From IMG/VR virus record IMGVR_UViG_3300038557_000046, positions 1 through 44,848 of that record: 44,848 bases of DNA; one strand, given 5' to 3'. Every line of letters starts with the position of its first letter. The first letter of the stretch is position 1. The notes under the pieces are model-generated. The model ran no database searches. It saw only the letters and a program-made list of their open reading frames with translations, and was not told the origin of the DNA. Source of the stretch: a virus. The position numbers were made by a program, and so were the translations under genes. Shown one piece after another: positions 17,151-25,136 of the stretch.

Positions 17151-17572
17151 GCGACGCCCCTATTCATGAAGAGAAGTGGCCTTGCGGACTGGGGCATCTC
17201 AATGAAATGCGAAGCGTTCTCAGGGCCGCGATCAATGGAAAGGTCGGCAACGAAAATCGCGCGGCCATCTTTCGATGCGTTGTAGATGAGCAGCTTGCGA
17301 TAGCTGAACGTCGAGCCGAACGGCCATTGCGCGCGATCAAATCGCACGGCGCCGCATCCCTCGACGAGTTGCGGATAGCCTTCGGTGACGAAGACGGCAG
17401 CGCCACCCGCGTCGTATCCAGTCCCGACGATTTCGCCGTCGACTGTGTATTCGGTGGTGTCAGCGTCGAGAGGCGCGTCACCCTCGTAGAGGGCCATGCG
17501 GATTTCGTCGGTGCGAAAATCGTGGATGCCGTGAAACATCTCGAGCGAGAAGCTCTTCGTGAAGACCATCAT
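17147..17572 (-). CDS. tail/connector structural protein
   Basis: A 141-residue protein with FHGIHDFRTDEIRMALYEGDAP followed, after a gap, by VGTGYDAGGAAV. This pattern is common in small phage structural proteins that sit beside fibre genes. It begins at ATG 17572 on the upstream TAA (TAATG); a second ATG lies at 17569. It is translationally linked to the adaptor-like gene above and the collar fibre below. The exact place in the particle is unknown. Confidence 0.6.
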   Translation of the reverse strand: MMVFTKSFSLEMFHGIHDFRTDEIRMALYEGDAPLDADTTEYTVDGEIVGTGYDAGGAAVFVTEGYPQLVEGCGAVRFDRAQWPFGSTFSYRKLLIYNASKDGRAIFVADLSIDRGPENASHFIEMPQSARPLLFMNRGVA

Positions 17573-18210
17573 TATGCAGCCTCCAGCTTAGGCTTCGGCG
17601 CCGCGCGTACAGGCGTGTATTCCGGACGCGCCGACCCCTTCAGCTCGCTCACAGCGGACGCGAGCTGAATTTGATACAGCTCCTTGAACGTCACGACGCG
17701 CTCGGTGCCGAGAAGATAAAGCTCTGATCCGATGAGCGTTTGGAGCAGCAAGAGATCGGCCGCGTTTTGGGTGATCCAGCTTGTCGGAGCTTCGTTGTTG
17801 AGCGTCGGCAATCGCGTCAGCACTTCCAACTCGAGCGTCGTGTTTACGCTCGGAATCGGGGCGAGCTGATAGGTCGCCTCATTGCGCTCAGCGAAGCATC
17901 TCGGCACGCCCTGGCCGTCGCCGTAGGCGCGAAGATAATCGAGCGAGCGCTTTTCTACCGGCTTCCCGCTGGCGATGATGTAACCGCCGACAAGCCGCAG
18001 CCACGATGGGTCTCGCGGGAACGTCGCGACGCCAGCGTTGACCGTGATCGTCGGGAACGTTCGCCACATCGTGAGATCGAGATCGCGCTGCACGTTGTCG
18101 TGCGCGCGAGCGATGATGCGGTCGAGGTATTGCAGGAATTCCGGGTTGTCGGAGTCGACGATGTTGATGACCTCGGCGCGCAGGCTCGAGAAGGTTGTCT
18201 GGTAGCCCAT
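17572..18210 (-). CDS. phage adaptor / head-tail connector-like protein
   Basis: A 212-residue protein: an N-terminal helical EVINIVDSDNPEFLQYLDRIIARAH region, a TFPTITVNAG beta segment, and a C-terminal helical stretch NAADLLLLQTLIGSELYLLG. The layout is typical of gp4/SU10-type adaptor proteins that bridge portal and tail in short-tailed phages. The ATG shares bases with the preceding stop (TGATG). It lies in order after capsid and connector-like genes, which supports the call. Confidence 0.6.
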   Translation of the reverse strand: MGYQTTFSSLRAEVINIVDSDNPEFLQYLDRIIARAHDNVQRDLDLTMWRTFPTITVNAGVATFPRDPSWLRLVGGYIIASGKPVEKRSLDYLRAYGDGQGVPRCFAERNEATYQLAPIPSVNTTLELEVLTRLPTLNNEAPTSWITQNAADLLLLQTLIGSELYLLGTERVVTFKELYQIQLASAVSELKGSARPEYTPVRAAPKPKLEAA

Positions 18211-18518
18211 CACTCATCTCCCGTAATGAAGGACGGCGGCAGGGAGAGCGACAGGCACGGCATCGGCACATGCTTCATCGTCACCGGGTCCATGAACGGC
18301 TTCAGATATGTGTTGCTCGGAATAGAATGCTGCGGCGCCGGCCCTTGGCGGTAGCTCACTCCGTCCGGCGTCGGCGTGCGGACGTAGCTCTGCTCGTGCT
18401 TGATGTCGGGATCGGTCGTGAGATGGCCGGTCTCGCCGTCTTCACGCAGCCGATGACCTCGCACCTTGAAGCCGGTGCGCTGGTCGTATGCGACGCCATT
18501 TCGGATGCTTCTGCTCAT
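18210..18518 (-). CDS. hypothetical structural-operon protein
   Basis: A 102-residue polar protein with many Pro, Thr and His residues and little predicted secondary structure. No family was recognised. The ATG at 18518 overlaps the upstream TAA (TAATG) and the stop overlaps the adaptor gene start. It is therefore embedded in the head-tail joining block and probably virion- or assembly-related. Confidence 0.6.
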   Translation of the reverse strand: MSRSIRNGVAYDQRTGFKVRGHRLREDGETGHLTTDPDIKHEQSYVRTPTPDGVSYRQGPAPQHSIPSNTYLKPFMDPVTMKHVPMPCLSLSLPPSFITGDE

Positions 18519-19243
18519 TAGTGGCGACGCCTCCGTGACCAGCCGTGACCACGGAAGCCGACGAAGGTAGGTGAGCGGTCTTCGCTCTGCATGCGCTTGG
18601 CGAGCATCGATTGGAAAATGCCCTCAAGCTTGTCGTATTTTTCTTCGTTGAATTTGAGCGCTGTGCGCGCAGCCAGTCCGAACTGGATTGTATCGATCCA
18701 GTTGCGGCGCGCGTCGATGTCGCTCGCGAGATTGGACGGCATGCCGATGTATCGGAGCCGATTGACCGTGACCCTTGCGCCCGCTCGAGCGTTGCGCGGA
18801 TAGAGGACCAGAAGACGTCGATCAGCGACGCCGCCGGGATCGGGGAGGCCATAGAGGCTCATCTCGGCCGGCAGTGATTTCGAGACGAAGTATGCAGTGG
18901 GGCGAGATGCCATCTGAGTGTCAGGCATCATCAGCCACGTGCTGCGGTTCGTGCGCGAGAGCGGCATGTTCTGCAGGACGCCACTCGCAGCATCATCGAA
19001 GGCGACTTCGGTGACGTCGACGGTGTCTTCAGGGAGGATGATGGCGCCCTGGCCGGCCTGCAGCGTGAAGGTTGTCGTGTCGACGCGATATTCGGGCTTT
19101 GCGCCCTCATTCTCGATGGCCGTGAAAACGAGAAACAAAGAGCGTGTCATGCTCGCGAGATGTCGCGCGGTGAGCGCCGAAGGATCGAGACCGGCATTTT
19201 CCGCCGCCTCATCAATCAGCTCACCTTGCGTCAACGTCTGCAT
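18518..19243 (-). CDS. head-tail connector / tail tubular A-like protein
   Basis: A 241-residue protein. The N-terminal helical region (ELIDEAAENAGLDPSAL) is followed by a beta-rich part (TFTLQAGQGAIILPEDTVDVTEV) and a helical C-terminus ending in basic GWSRRRRH. This is similar in plan to connector proteins of short-tailed phages. GAAGGG lies 6 bases before the ATG at 19243. A TTG at 19261 is an unlikely alternative because it falls in the operator. The start codon overlaps a degenerate second operator site. Confidence 0.55.
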   Translation of the reverse strand: MQTLTQGELIDEAAENAGLDPSALTARHLASMTRSLFLVFTAIENEGAKPEYRVDTTTFTLQAGQGAIILPEDTVDVTEVAFDDAASGVLQNMPLSRTNRSTWLMMPDTQMASRPTAYFVSKSLPAEMSLYGLPDPGGVADRRLLVLYPRNARAGARVTVNRLRYIGMPSNLASDIDARRNWIDTIQFGLAARTALKFNEEKYDKLEGIFQSMLAKRMQSEDRSPTFVGFRGHGWSRRRRH

Positions 19244-19255
19244 GACACGCCCTTC

Positions 19256-19274
19256 AGTCAATTAGAAACAGACA
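19256..19274 (-). promoter_or_regulatory. operator copy 3 inside the late operon
   Basis: On the minus strand it reads TGTCTGTTTCTAATTGACT, between the capsid gene stop and the next gene. A degenerate partner (CGTCAACGTCTGCATGACA on +, 19229-19247) sits at the same 27-bp offset seen for the pair at 1366/1393. No good -10 accompanies it, so it may act as a transcription-blocking site rather than a promoter operator. Confidence 0.65.
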
Positions 19275-19280
19275 CTCAGC

Positions 19281-20198
19281 TTAAATGGGGGACCCATCCG
19301 AGCCGAGGATGCAGCGAGGATCAGTCCAGCCGGCGCCCCAGCGTTCCTGAGCCTTGTACATCATGTTGCCGGTACGGAAGTCCGTCTCCATGCCGCGCTT
19401 CACGCCCTTACGCTGGAAGTATTGCAGCCCCAGCTCGACGTCAGTCTGGATGAACCACGCGTCAGGATCGACGAGATAGTGGTTCACGACGTAGTCTTCG
19501 GGCAGGTACTTCCCGGCCTTGATCGCGTTGATGTCGTTCAGGTTCGTGCCGACGCGCTTGTCCGTCTTCAGGATGCGGTCTGCGCGGAACACCTGCTGGC
19601 GCGGAAGGATGAGCTTCTTTGCCTTGACGACAATCGGGCGATTGCGGTCGTTGACGTAGCCGCCGAGCTGGATGAGAGCATCCTCGAGCGCCTCTTCGGA
19701 CAGGTCTGCAGAAGTCTGCAGCTTGTTCGAATAGAAGCCGCCAGCCCACAGAGGGTGATCGGGAGCGCAGAGCGCTTTGCCGTCGCCGCCGGTGTAGTTG
19801 GCGTTGAATGCCTCGTTGATGATGCGGGCGCACCGCACCTCTTTGGCGTGCTGCAGGGCCTTCGCCAGCTCCTTGCCGTAGACCTCACCGAGGTCGGCGT
19901 ACAAGTTGTCGTCGATGGCCTCTTCCGTGATGGCGAACGCGAGGGCGAACGTGTGGAAGTTGACACGGTTCACCCAGCCCTCGGCACCAGCGTCGAACTG
20001 AATGACGCCGCCTTCGCCCTTCTCGGCAGCCTCACCGAGACCAACGCGAAGAACCTGCTCGATGTAAGCACGCTTGCCCTCAGTCTTCTTTTCGAAAATC
20101 TGAGACCACTCTTCATCGTGCTTCTTGTAGGCCATGCCGAAATGGGCATTGATGCCGTCCTGCAAGTCGCGGCTGAACTGCGCGCGAGTCATAACCAT
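19281..20198 (-). CDS. major capsid protein
   Basis: A 305-residue protein located after scaffold and decoration-like genes. It has an N-terminal helix MTRAQFSRDLQDGINAHF, a beta-rich FDAGAEGWVNRV region, an E-loop-like area, and C-terminal strands DFRTGNMMYKAQERWGAGWTDPR. The plan fits an HK97-fold major head protein of the Mu-gpT-like type. GGAGAG lies 7 bases before the ATG at 20198; an ATG at 20192 is also possible. Size and position strongly support the call; there is no direct match. Confidence 0.75.
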   Translation of the reverse strand: MVMTRAQFSRDLQDGINAHFGMAYKKHDEEWSQIFEKKTEGKRAYIEQVLRVGLGEAAEKGEGGVIQFDAGAEGWVNRVNFHTFALAFAITEEAIDDNLYADLGEVYGKELAKALQHAKEVRCARIINEAFNANYTGGDGKALCAPDHPLWAGGFYSNKLQTSADLSEEALEDALIQLGGYVNDRNRPIVVKAKKLILPRQQVFRADRILKTDKRVGTNLNDINAIKAGKYLPEDYVVNHYLVDPDAWFIQTDVELGLQYFQRKGVKRGMETDFRTGNMMYKAQERWGAGWTDPRCILGSDGSPI

Positions 20199-20237
20199 GG
20201 TACTGCTCTCCTTTTCTCGTGCTGTTCCGGGCTGCGA

Positions 20238-20873
20238 TTAGACGGCCACGCCCATGGCGGCACCGCCACGTTCGTGTTTCATCGCCTTGACCTCGAGGAT
20301 GGCGTAGTTGCCAGTCCCTGAGAGGCCGAAGCCGAGGGTGTTGTTGTTCGCGTCAGCGAGGCGCACCGGCTCTTGCAGGATGCGTTCGATGCGGAACTGC
20401 GAGGGCGCACCTCCCGTCTTGTCGACGGTCTGACGCGAGGCCTTCATGAAGAGGTCCGGCGTGGCGTCGGCGAGATTGACGAGCGAGCCGATGTCAGCGG
20501 CAGTGATCGCCACCGACGACTGCACCTTGAAGGTCTCGCCCGGATCATCGTGCACAAGCGCGACGACGGAGGCTCCGGCGGGATAAGTCGTTCCCGACTT
20601 CCACACCTGTCCGAAGGGGATCGTGCCATCGCTTGCGCCGGCATAGCTCGCGCCGTCCAAGCTCTGAACATCGATGTGGTAGCCCTGGAACGAGCCCAGG
20701 AATGCATCTCCTGCAGCAGCCTTGCGGATGCCGCCGTTGCCATCCGACTTAACGAGGTCGCCGATGGCGATGTCCTCGGCGAGGCCGGAGGCGATAGTGT
20801 ATTTGCCCAGCGAATGCCCCAGAGCGCTCACATGGCGAGCGGGGCGAAAGCCGAACGGTGCGTTAGCGTTCAT
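20238..20873 (-). CDS. head decoration / capsid-associated protein
   Basis: A 211-residue protein beginning MNANAPFGFRPARHVSALGHS. Beta-rich segments follow (for example GDAFLGSFQGYHID, TTYPAGASVVALVHDDPGE). The opening and composition match small capsid-associated proteins placed immediately before the major capsid gene in several phages. It is likely a head-stabilising or decoration protein. The evidence is mainly order and composition. Confidence 0.6.
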   Translation of the reverse strand: MNANAPFGFRPARHVSALGHSLGKYTIASGLAEDIAIGDLVKSDGNGGIRKAAAGDAFLGSFQGYHIDVQSLDGASYAGASDGTIPFGQVWKSGTTYPAGASVVALVHDDPGETFKVQSSVAITAADIGSLVNLADATPDLFMKASRQTVDKTGGAPSQFRIERILQEPVRLADANNNTLGFGLSGTGNYAILEVKAMKHERGGAAMGVAV

Positions 20874-20888
20874 GATGTGATGCTCCGT

Positions 20889-21473
20889 TTAGTCGACCAT
20901 TGTCGCGGACCTGCGCCCGCGCAGTGAATTCTCGCCATCGGTTACCTCGATGGGACCAACACCCGGCATCCTCTCTCTCGACCTCAGCTCCTGCAGCGAC
21001 TCGGGGACGCTGGCGTACTGATGGTTTGAACGGTCGCGCACAGCGTGAAGACGCTGCATGGCGACCTGTCTCGGCATCTCGCAGAGCACGAGCCCCGCGA
21101 CACGAATGATGTCCTCACCGTGAGATGATTTCTCAGTCGGATAGAGAAGGCGCTCGCTCGCAGGCACGGTCGACGGATCGCGAGGCGACCAGCCTTCACG
21201 CCGCTTCTTCATCCAGTGCGATGCGTCGCGCTGTTCGTTGTTGACCGAGCCGTCTGCGATCCACTTCTGCACGAAGCCGACACGCGGCTCAGGTGCATCG
21301 AGCGATGTGGCGTCGATCCACTTCTTCGGCTGTACGTCAAGGCGAACTTCGCCGCGATCAGCCTCAGCGTCGCGAGACTCATGGACTGACTGACGAACGA
21401 CGGCGGGACGATTGCGCTCGATGACGTCGATGCCGCCGCTGTCCCGTTCGATTTTGCTATAGACACGTGCCAT
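20889..21473 (-). CDS. hypothetical virion-operon protein
   Basis: A 194-residue, highly charged protein with an RVGFVQKWIADGSVNN block, a WSPRDPSTVP segment and a late GVGPIEVTDGE motif. No family was recognised. It lies between the scaffold-like gene and the decoration-like gene, so it is probably needed for head assembly or is a minor capsid component. The charged, partly disordered profile is compatible with an assembly factor. Confidence 0.55.
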   Translation of the reverse strand: MARVYSKIERDSGGIDVIERNRPAVVRQSVHESRDAEADRGEVRLDVQPKKWIDATSLDAPEPRVGFVQKWIADGSVNNEQRDASHWMKKRREGWSPRDPSTVPASERLLYPTEKSSHGEDIIRVAGLVLCEMPRQVAMQRLHAVRDRSNHQYASVPESLQELRSRERMPGVGPIEVTDGENSLRGRRSATMVD

Positions 21474-21487
21474 AGTTCACTTCCCTC

Positions 21488-22525
21488 TTAGGCGTTGCGG
21501 CGTGCGCTCTCGATGCGGCTGCGAGCGAACTCGCGGCGCGCAAGGGGATCGAGCGGATTGAGATTGTGACGGCGCATGGCCGCGACGTCGGCTGTGCTGA
21601 GCTTGTACTTCGAGAGCTTGTTGGGCGGCGCCTTGCGCACCGCGCCGCCGCTCGAGGATCGCCCAGGAGCAACGGGTGTCTTCACAGACGCCTTGCCGGC
21701 GGCGCGCTTGGCTGCCTGGAGCGCCTTAACCTGGAGATTTGGGAATGCTCGCGCTGTGCGGCGCGTCAGCTCGGCGTAAAAGCCGGGCGTGTTCATGTCC
21801 CACTTCTCTTTGACCAGCTCTTCGGACGCCTTCACAACGAAGTCGTTCGCGGCCTTGTTGGTCTTCATCCACGAGTTGGATGATGCCCATTTCTCGGCGA
21901 GCGGAACGTTCGCGCGAATGCCGACTCCGACATCCTTGCTAGTCGACGGGCGAGTCGAGCGCACCTTGCTGACGTGGGCATTCACCTGCTCATTCGTATG
22001 AGCGATGATCTGATCCTTCGTCGGCATCTCGGCGCGAGCCTTGCCGATGCCGTCTTTCAGCTCGTACATCTCGCGCAGCTTGCGCTCGATGGCGATTTCG
22101 GCAGTGGTGTCGCCCTCATCCTTCGCCTTGGCGAGGAGCGCGGTCGCATTCGAGATTTTGTCGTCGAGAGCATCAAGCGCCACCTTCGAGGCGTTCATCT
22201 GCTGCTCGACAAAGGCGATGGCCGCGCGGCCTTCCTGCTGGATGCTCTGCACCTCAGCGGTTAGTGCGCGCTCCTCTGCTGCCTGCAGGCGAGCATTCGC
22301 GTCCGCCGCAGCGTCATCCGCTGCAGTGTCCTCGTCGCCGGCATCAGCTTCATCGTTGTCGTCTTCGCCTTCGCCTTCCTCTTCGAGGTCGGGCGGCATG
22401 CCCTCAGCGAGCGCCTGCTCAGTCTCGACATCCTCGAGTGGAGCGTCTTGCGTGCCGGGAGCATCGTCCTCGAGCGCGCCGGGCTCAAAGCCCACATCAA
22501 AATCTTCTTCGTCTTCGCCGTGCAT
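21488..22525 (-). CDS. scaffold-like head assembly protein
   Basis: A 345-residue protein. Residues 1-75 are extremely acidic (long Asp/Glu runs), about 75-160 form a coiled coil, and the C-terminus is basic (RRHNLNPLDPLARREFARS). The acidic N-terminus, central coiled coil and basic C-terminus are characteristic of scaffold proteins, whose basic tail binds the capsid. It lies just upstream of the capsid genes. Its leader carries a GTTGTTGTT stretch (22556-22567) shared with terminase and portal genes, and AGAGGG serves as Shine-Dalgarno. Confidence 0.7.
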   Translation of the reverse strand: MHGEDEEDFDVGFEPGALEDDAPGTQDAPLEDVETEQALAEGMPPDLEEEGEGEDDNDEADAGDEDTAADDAAADANARLQAAEERALTAEVQSIQQEGRAAIAFVEQQMNASKVALDALDDKISNATALLAKAKDEGDTTAEIAIERKLREMYELKDGIGKARAEMPTKDQIIAHTNEQVNAHVSKVRSTRPSTSKDVGVGIRANVPLAEKWASSNSWMKTNKAANDFVVKASEELVKEKWDMNTPGFYAELTRRTARAFPNLQVKALQAAKRAAGKASVKTPVAPGRSSSGGAVRKAPPNKLSKYKLSTADVAAMRRHNLNPLDPLARREFARSRIESARRNA

Positions 22526-22589
22526 CGTTGCTGTCCCTCTGGAAACATCGGAGGTGGAACAACAACGACCGCAAAGGCCTAGTCCGTGG

Positions 22590-22901
22590 TTACTGATCCA
22601 ACGCTAGAGCGATGGCTTCAGGCTTCCCGTTCGACTGAATCCGGACCTTGTAGAAGACGCGAACGTCCTTATCGACGAGGTCCGGTCGGATGCGATATTT
22701 CTTGAGCACGGACTCATGCAGGAACACGTCCGCGCTGTCGTGATCGTCAGGAATGATAAAGCCGTAGTGACGCGAGCCATCGAACCAGCGAATGGTTCCG
22801 GACTCGGTCATCTCAGAGCGAGGCACAAGCATTGCCTTGTGCGGAGGACGGCGATGCTGATGCCCGGCCGGCCCTTTCGTGTGTGAAGCAACTGCGGTCA
22901 T
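22590..22901 (-). CDS. cold-shock domain protein
   Basis: A 103-residue protein. From about residue 31 it shows SGTIRWFDGSRHYGFI (RNP1-like region) and DVFLHESVL (RNP2-like region), the nucleic-acid-binding surface of CspA-type domains. The first 30 residues are a basic, His/Pro-rich extension; in-frame ATGs at residues 24 and 31 are alternative starts. Such proteins bind single-stranded RNA or DNA. In the phage it may act as an RNA chaperone or antiterminator. It heads the capsid operon. Confidence 0.8.
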   Translation of the reverse strand: MTAVASHTKGPAGHQHRRPPHKAMLVPRSEMTESGTIRWFDGSRHYGFIIPDDHDSADVFLHESVLKKYRIRPDLVDKDVRVFYKVRIQSNGKPEAIALALDQ

Positions 22902-22924
22902 TCTTCGATCCTCTCTCGGTGCGC

Positions 22925-23353
22925 TTAAAGCTCAAGCCCGTTGAACTTCAGGTGCTCGGTCATTGCCGGGTCGACGCGAGACAGGAGCTGATCGTCGTTG
23001 ATGATGACGATGGTGGTGCCCCTGAATTCGTAACGACGCGGCTGCTTCGGATCGACCAGCCACAGCTCACCCACCTTCGGATAGTCATCCTCGGCGAGGT
23101 CATAGCTTTCGTAAGCCTTGCCCTTGTAGACCTGCGACCCGATGGCTGCGATCTTGAAGAGCTGATGATGCCAGAGCGCCGCCGTGGCGCTGTCATCGGT
23201 GAGGATAATGCCGCCCTTCGACATTTTGCGCAGGCGAACGGGGATGACCGCGAGCTTCCAGAGCGGAGGCATCGGGATGCCCTGAGGAAGCGGGCTGTCA
23301 ATGTCCGCCAGGGCGATTTTATCGTCGAATTCTGAGTTTCCCGGCAGGTGCAT
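22925..23353 (-). CDS. GroES-like co-chaperonin
   Basis: A 142-residue protein with PPLWKLAVIPVRLRKMSKGGIIL (in the range about 28-51), a mobile-loop-like insert, YPKVGELWLVD and TTIVIINDDQLLSRV near the end. This follows the GroES order of strands, Gly-Gly-Ile-Ile loop and a final D-[DQ]-[IL]-L segment. Phage co-chaperonins (gp31-like) adapt the host GroEL for folding capsid proteins. It lies two genes upstream of scaffold and capsid, which fits that role. The ATG overlaps the preceding TAA (TAATG). Confidence 0.75.
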   Translation of the reverse strand: MHLPGNSEFDDKIALADIDSPLPQGIPMPPLWKLAVIPVRLRKMSKGGIILTDDSATAALWHHQLFKIAAIGSQVYKGKAYESYDLAEDDYPKVGELWLVDPKQPRRYEFRGTTIVIINDDQLLSRVDPAMTEHLKFNGLEL

Positions 23354-23604
23354 TAGAGCCCCCTGCGGTGCGCGCGGAACGATGCGACGCGCTGCGAGAC
23401 TTGCTCGACCGGCTGCACGTTCTCAACGGCGTTGTATTCGCGAGCCAGCTTCTGCATGGCGTCTTTCGCATCGGACAGGCCGGTGATGCGACCGCGAATG
23501 AGATCGTGCCGAGAATTTCCGTCAGCCGCGATGAGTGAAGTCATCAGCGTCTGCGTCTGCTTGTCGATGTCCTTGAGGACATCCTCGATGAAGTCTGTGA
23601 GCAT
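23353..23604 (-). CDS. hypothetical helical protein
   Basis: An 83-residue, mostly helical protein (MLTDFIEDVLKDIDKQTQTLM at the start, basic Arg-rich end). No family was recognised. The AGAGAGAGG Shine-Dalgarno is strong. It is the first gene of the virion operon, coupled to the GroES-like gene. It may belong to the assembly block. Confidence 0.6.
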   Translation of the reverse strand: MLTDFIEDVLKDIDKQTQTLMTSLIAADGNSRHDLIRGRITGLSDAKDAMQKLAREYNAVENVQPVEQVSQRVASFRAHRRGL

Positions 23605-23710
23605 CGTTCCTCTCTCTAACTGAATTGGAGGAGCTGATGCCCGGTAGTGGTGTGGGCAGGACGGTCATCACCGTATTCGCCCTGCGTGACAAGTCGTTTT
23701 CTGTCTCCTT

Positions 23711-23935
23711 TTAAGCTGCTTTTTTGCGCTGGCCGCGAAGCCATGTCTGGTACTCCGGCCACTCGGTATTGTCGTCTGCAAGGCTTCCGTCCTGCCACGC
23801 CTTCAGAAAATTAAGACGGTCGTAATGGTCATCCTCGTGGTCAATCGCGTAAGCGATAGCCTGAGCACCCGTTCCGAGACGGCGACGGTTTTTTCTCTGG
23901 AAAGCAGCAAGCTCTTTTTCCGAAGGGCGTTTCAT
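23711..23935 (-). CDS. hypothetical protein, last of cassette array
   Basis: A 74-residue charged protein with ending WPEYQTWLRGQRKKAA. TAAGGAGC precedes the ATG, and its TAA is the preceding gene's stop. No function recognised. The 106 bases downstream (23605-23710) hold an AAAGGAG-like site but no convincing reading frame. Confidence 0.6.
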   Translation of the reverse strand: MKRPSEKELAAFQRKNRRRLGTGAQAIAYAIDHEDDHYDRLNFLKAWQDGSLADDNTEWPEYQTWLRGQRKKAA

Positions 23936-23944
23936 CGCGGCTCC

Positions 23945-24145
23945 TTAAATTCGCTTGAGGTGTTCAGGGTGAAGGGTGTGCTCGCTGAGATAGTTTTTCC
24001 ACTTCACCACACAGAGGCCGCCCTTGGTAACGCGACGGACGACGCCCGATAGCGGCTTGCCTCCGTTGCTTTCAATTGCAGCGGGAAACTGAGAGGCAAA
24101 GAAAGAGCTGCTCTCTACACGTGCGCCGGTCAGGTCGATGGCCAT
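23945..24145 (-). CDS. hypothetical small protein
   Basis: A 66-residue protein with a beta-rich C-terminal half (GVVRRVTKGGLCVVKW, then LHPEHLKRI) that looks like a small barrel (Tudor/SH3-like appearance, not confirmed). AAAGGAGC is placed 5 bases before the ATG. Function unknown. Confidence 0.65.
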   Translation of the reverse strand: MAIDLTGARVESSSFFASQFPAAIESNGGKPLSGVVRRVTKGGLCVVKWKNYLSEHTLHPEHLKRI

Positions 24146-24159
24146 CGGCCGCTCCTTTA

Positions 24160-24300
24160 TCAGTAATCAAAATCGAGAAGAACGCGCCGATCATTGTTCG
24201 AGATCGGCGTCACATGGTAGCCGCGCTTGAAAATGAACACGCACCATCCGTCATCGGCAGAGCGATAAACCCAAAGCACCTTGCGCCAATGGATTCGCAT
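24160..24300 (-). CDS. hypothetical small protein
   Basis: A 46-residue aromatic-rich protein (MRIHWRKVLWVYRSADDGW and a hydrophobic CVFIFKRGYHV strand). The ATG at 24300 follows AAAGGAGCCGCT. Sequence upstream of that start is not needed. No family was recognised. Confidence 0.6.
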   Translation of the reverse strand: MRIHWRKVLWVYRSADDGWCVFIFKRGYHVTPISNNDRRVLLDFDY

Positions 24301-24310
24301 AGCGGCTCCT

Positions 24311-24499
24311 TTATCTCGAATGCTCTCTAGACCAAGAATACGTGTTGTCGTGATAGGGGCGTCCAAGTGGGTCACGACGGTTTAATTCTCGCTTGCGCTC
24401 ATCGAGAACACGCCGACGCGTTTGGAGCGCGAGTAGGAAGTTCACAAGCCCCACAAGCAGAATTACGCCCGAAACTATCCATCGCATTTCGTCGGACAC
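24311..24499 (-). CDS. small single-pass membrane protein
   Basis: A 62-residue protein with a hydrophobic helix at about residues 8-25 (IVSGVILLVGLVNFLLAL) followed by a basic, Arg-rich cytoplasmic-type tail. The GTG start at 24499 lies 9 bases after TAAGGAGC; an ATG at 24487 is possible. It may be an inner-membrane effector of infection, but the function is unknown. Confidence 0.6.
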   Translation of the reverse strand: MSDEMRWIVSGVILLVGLVNFLLALQTRRRVLDERKRELNRRDPLGRPYHDNTYSWSREHSR

Positions 24500-24510
24500 G
24501 TCACGGCTCC

Positions 24511-24714
24511 TTATCTAGGATTTGAGTCTAACTTCTTTTCTGCGCCACGAACGCACGCGATCAACGCGTCGCCAAGCGTCTCAGCGTCCTCAAGCGTCAT
24601 CGTCAGACGGAAGTCCGCGAAACCTGGAATGGATAGCGACACGCCGCCCTTCCCATCGAGTGCGAAGCGGCGGTACTCGACGTCCATCTCTAGGCTCTTG
24701 AACCTGCGTCGCAT
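24511..24714 (-). CDS. hypothetical small protein
   Basis: A 67-residue protein with strands VEYRRFALDGKGGVSLSI and DFRLTMTLEDAETLGDAL, then a helix. It looks like a compact alpha/beta domain. TAAGGAGCCGCC precedes the ATG. No function recognised. Confidence 0.65.
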   Translation of the reverse strand: MRRRFKSLEMDVEYRRFALDGKGGVSLSIPGFADFRLTMTLEDAETLGDALIACVRGAEKKLDSNPR

Positions 24715-24723
24715 GGCGGCTCC

Positions 24724-24894
24724 TTACTCTCTGTCTTGGAATTCTGCTAACTTCTCTAAATCTTCTACCGACATCCATCCGGTTATGATGGCCAGTAGCT
24801 CAAGCCGCGTCTTGTGCGCTAGCGCCTTTTCCAGTCGCTCGCACGCTGCGGCGCGGCGTTTCGCGATCTCTCCGATTTCGTCTCCGAACGGCAC
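24724..24894 (-). CDS. hypothetical helical protein
   Basis: A 56-residue helical protein (GEIAKRRAAACERLEKALAH, LELLAIITGWMSVEDLEKL). The GTG at 24894 lies 9 bases after TAAGGAGC. The nearby ATG (out of frame) yields only 24 codons. No family was recognised. Confidence 0.55.
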   Translation of the reverse strand: MPFGDEIGEIAKRRAAACERLEKALAHKTRLELLAIITGWMSVEDLEKLAEFQDRE

Positions 24895-24907
24895 GGCATT
24901 GTGCTCC

Positions 24908-25126
24908 TTAGTTTGAATGATCCGACGCCCTCGAAAGATTCTGTTCTTCCGCTCGGAGGTCTGATATTGCACAATCCGGCTCTTCCCGAATTACAATGGT
25001 CCGGCTCCCTTTGGGGTAGCGAGCAGCCACTAACCGGTCACGCTTCTCAAGCGCGATTTTAAGGGCTTCATACAGGCGGTTCACTTCCGCCTGCGCTTCC
25101 CAAACTTCCTCACGAGTGACGGTCAC
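24908..25126 (-). CDS. hypothetical coiled-coil protein
   Basis: A 72-residue protein with an N-terminal coiled coil (VWEAQAEVNRLYEALKIALEK) and a charged C-terminus. The GTG at 25126 follows TAAGGAGCCCGTC. The stop TAA is part of the next junction. No function recognised. Confidence 0.6.
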   Translation of the reverse strand: MTVTREEVWEAQAEVNRLYEALKIALEKRDRLVAARYPKGSRTIVIREEPDCAISDLRAEEQNLSRASDHSN

Positions 25127-25136
25127 GACGGGCTCC

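Noticed and set aside
23605-23710. Possible tiny gene after the AAAGGAG site upstream of the virion operon
   Set aside because: No in-frame start codon at a sensible distance. The protein-like GEYGDD stretch has no start of its own.
24870-24900. ATG at the TAAGGAGC junction before 24894 as the gene start
   Set aside because: That frame ends after about 24 codons. The in-frame GTG gives the protein-like sequence.
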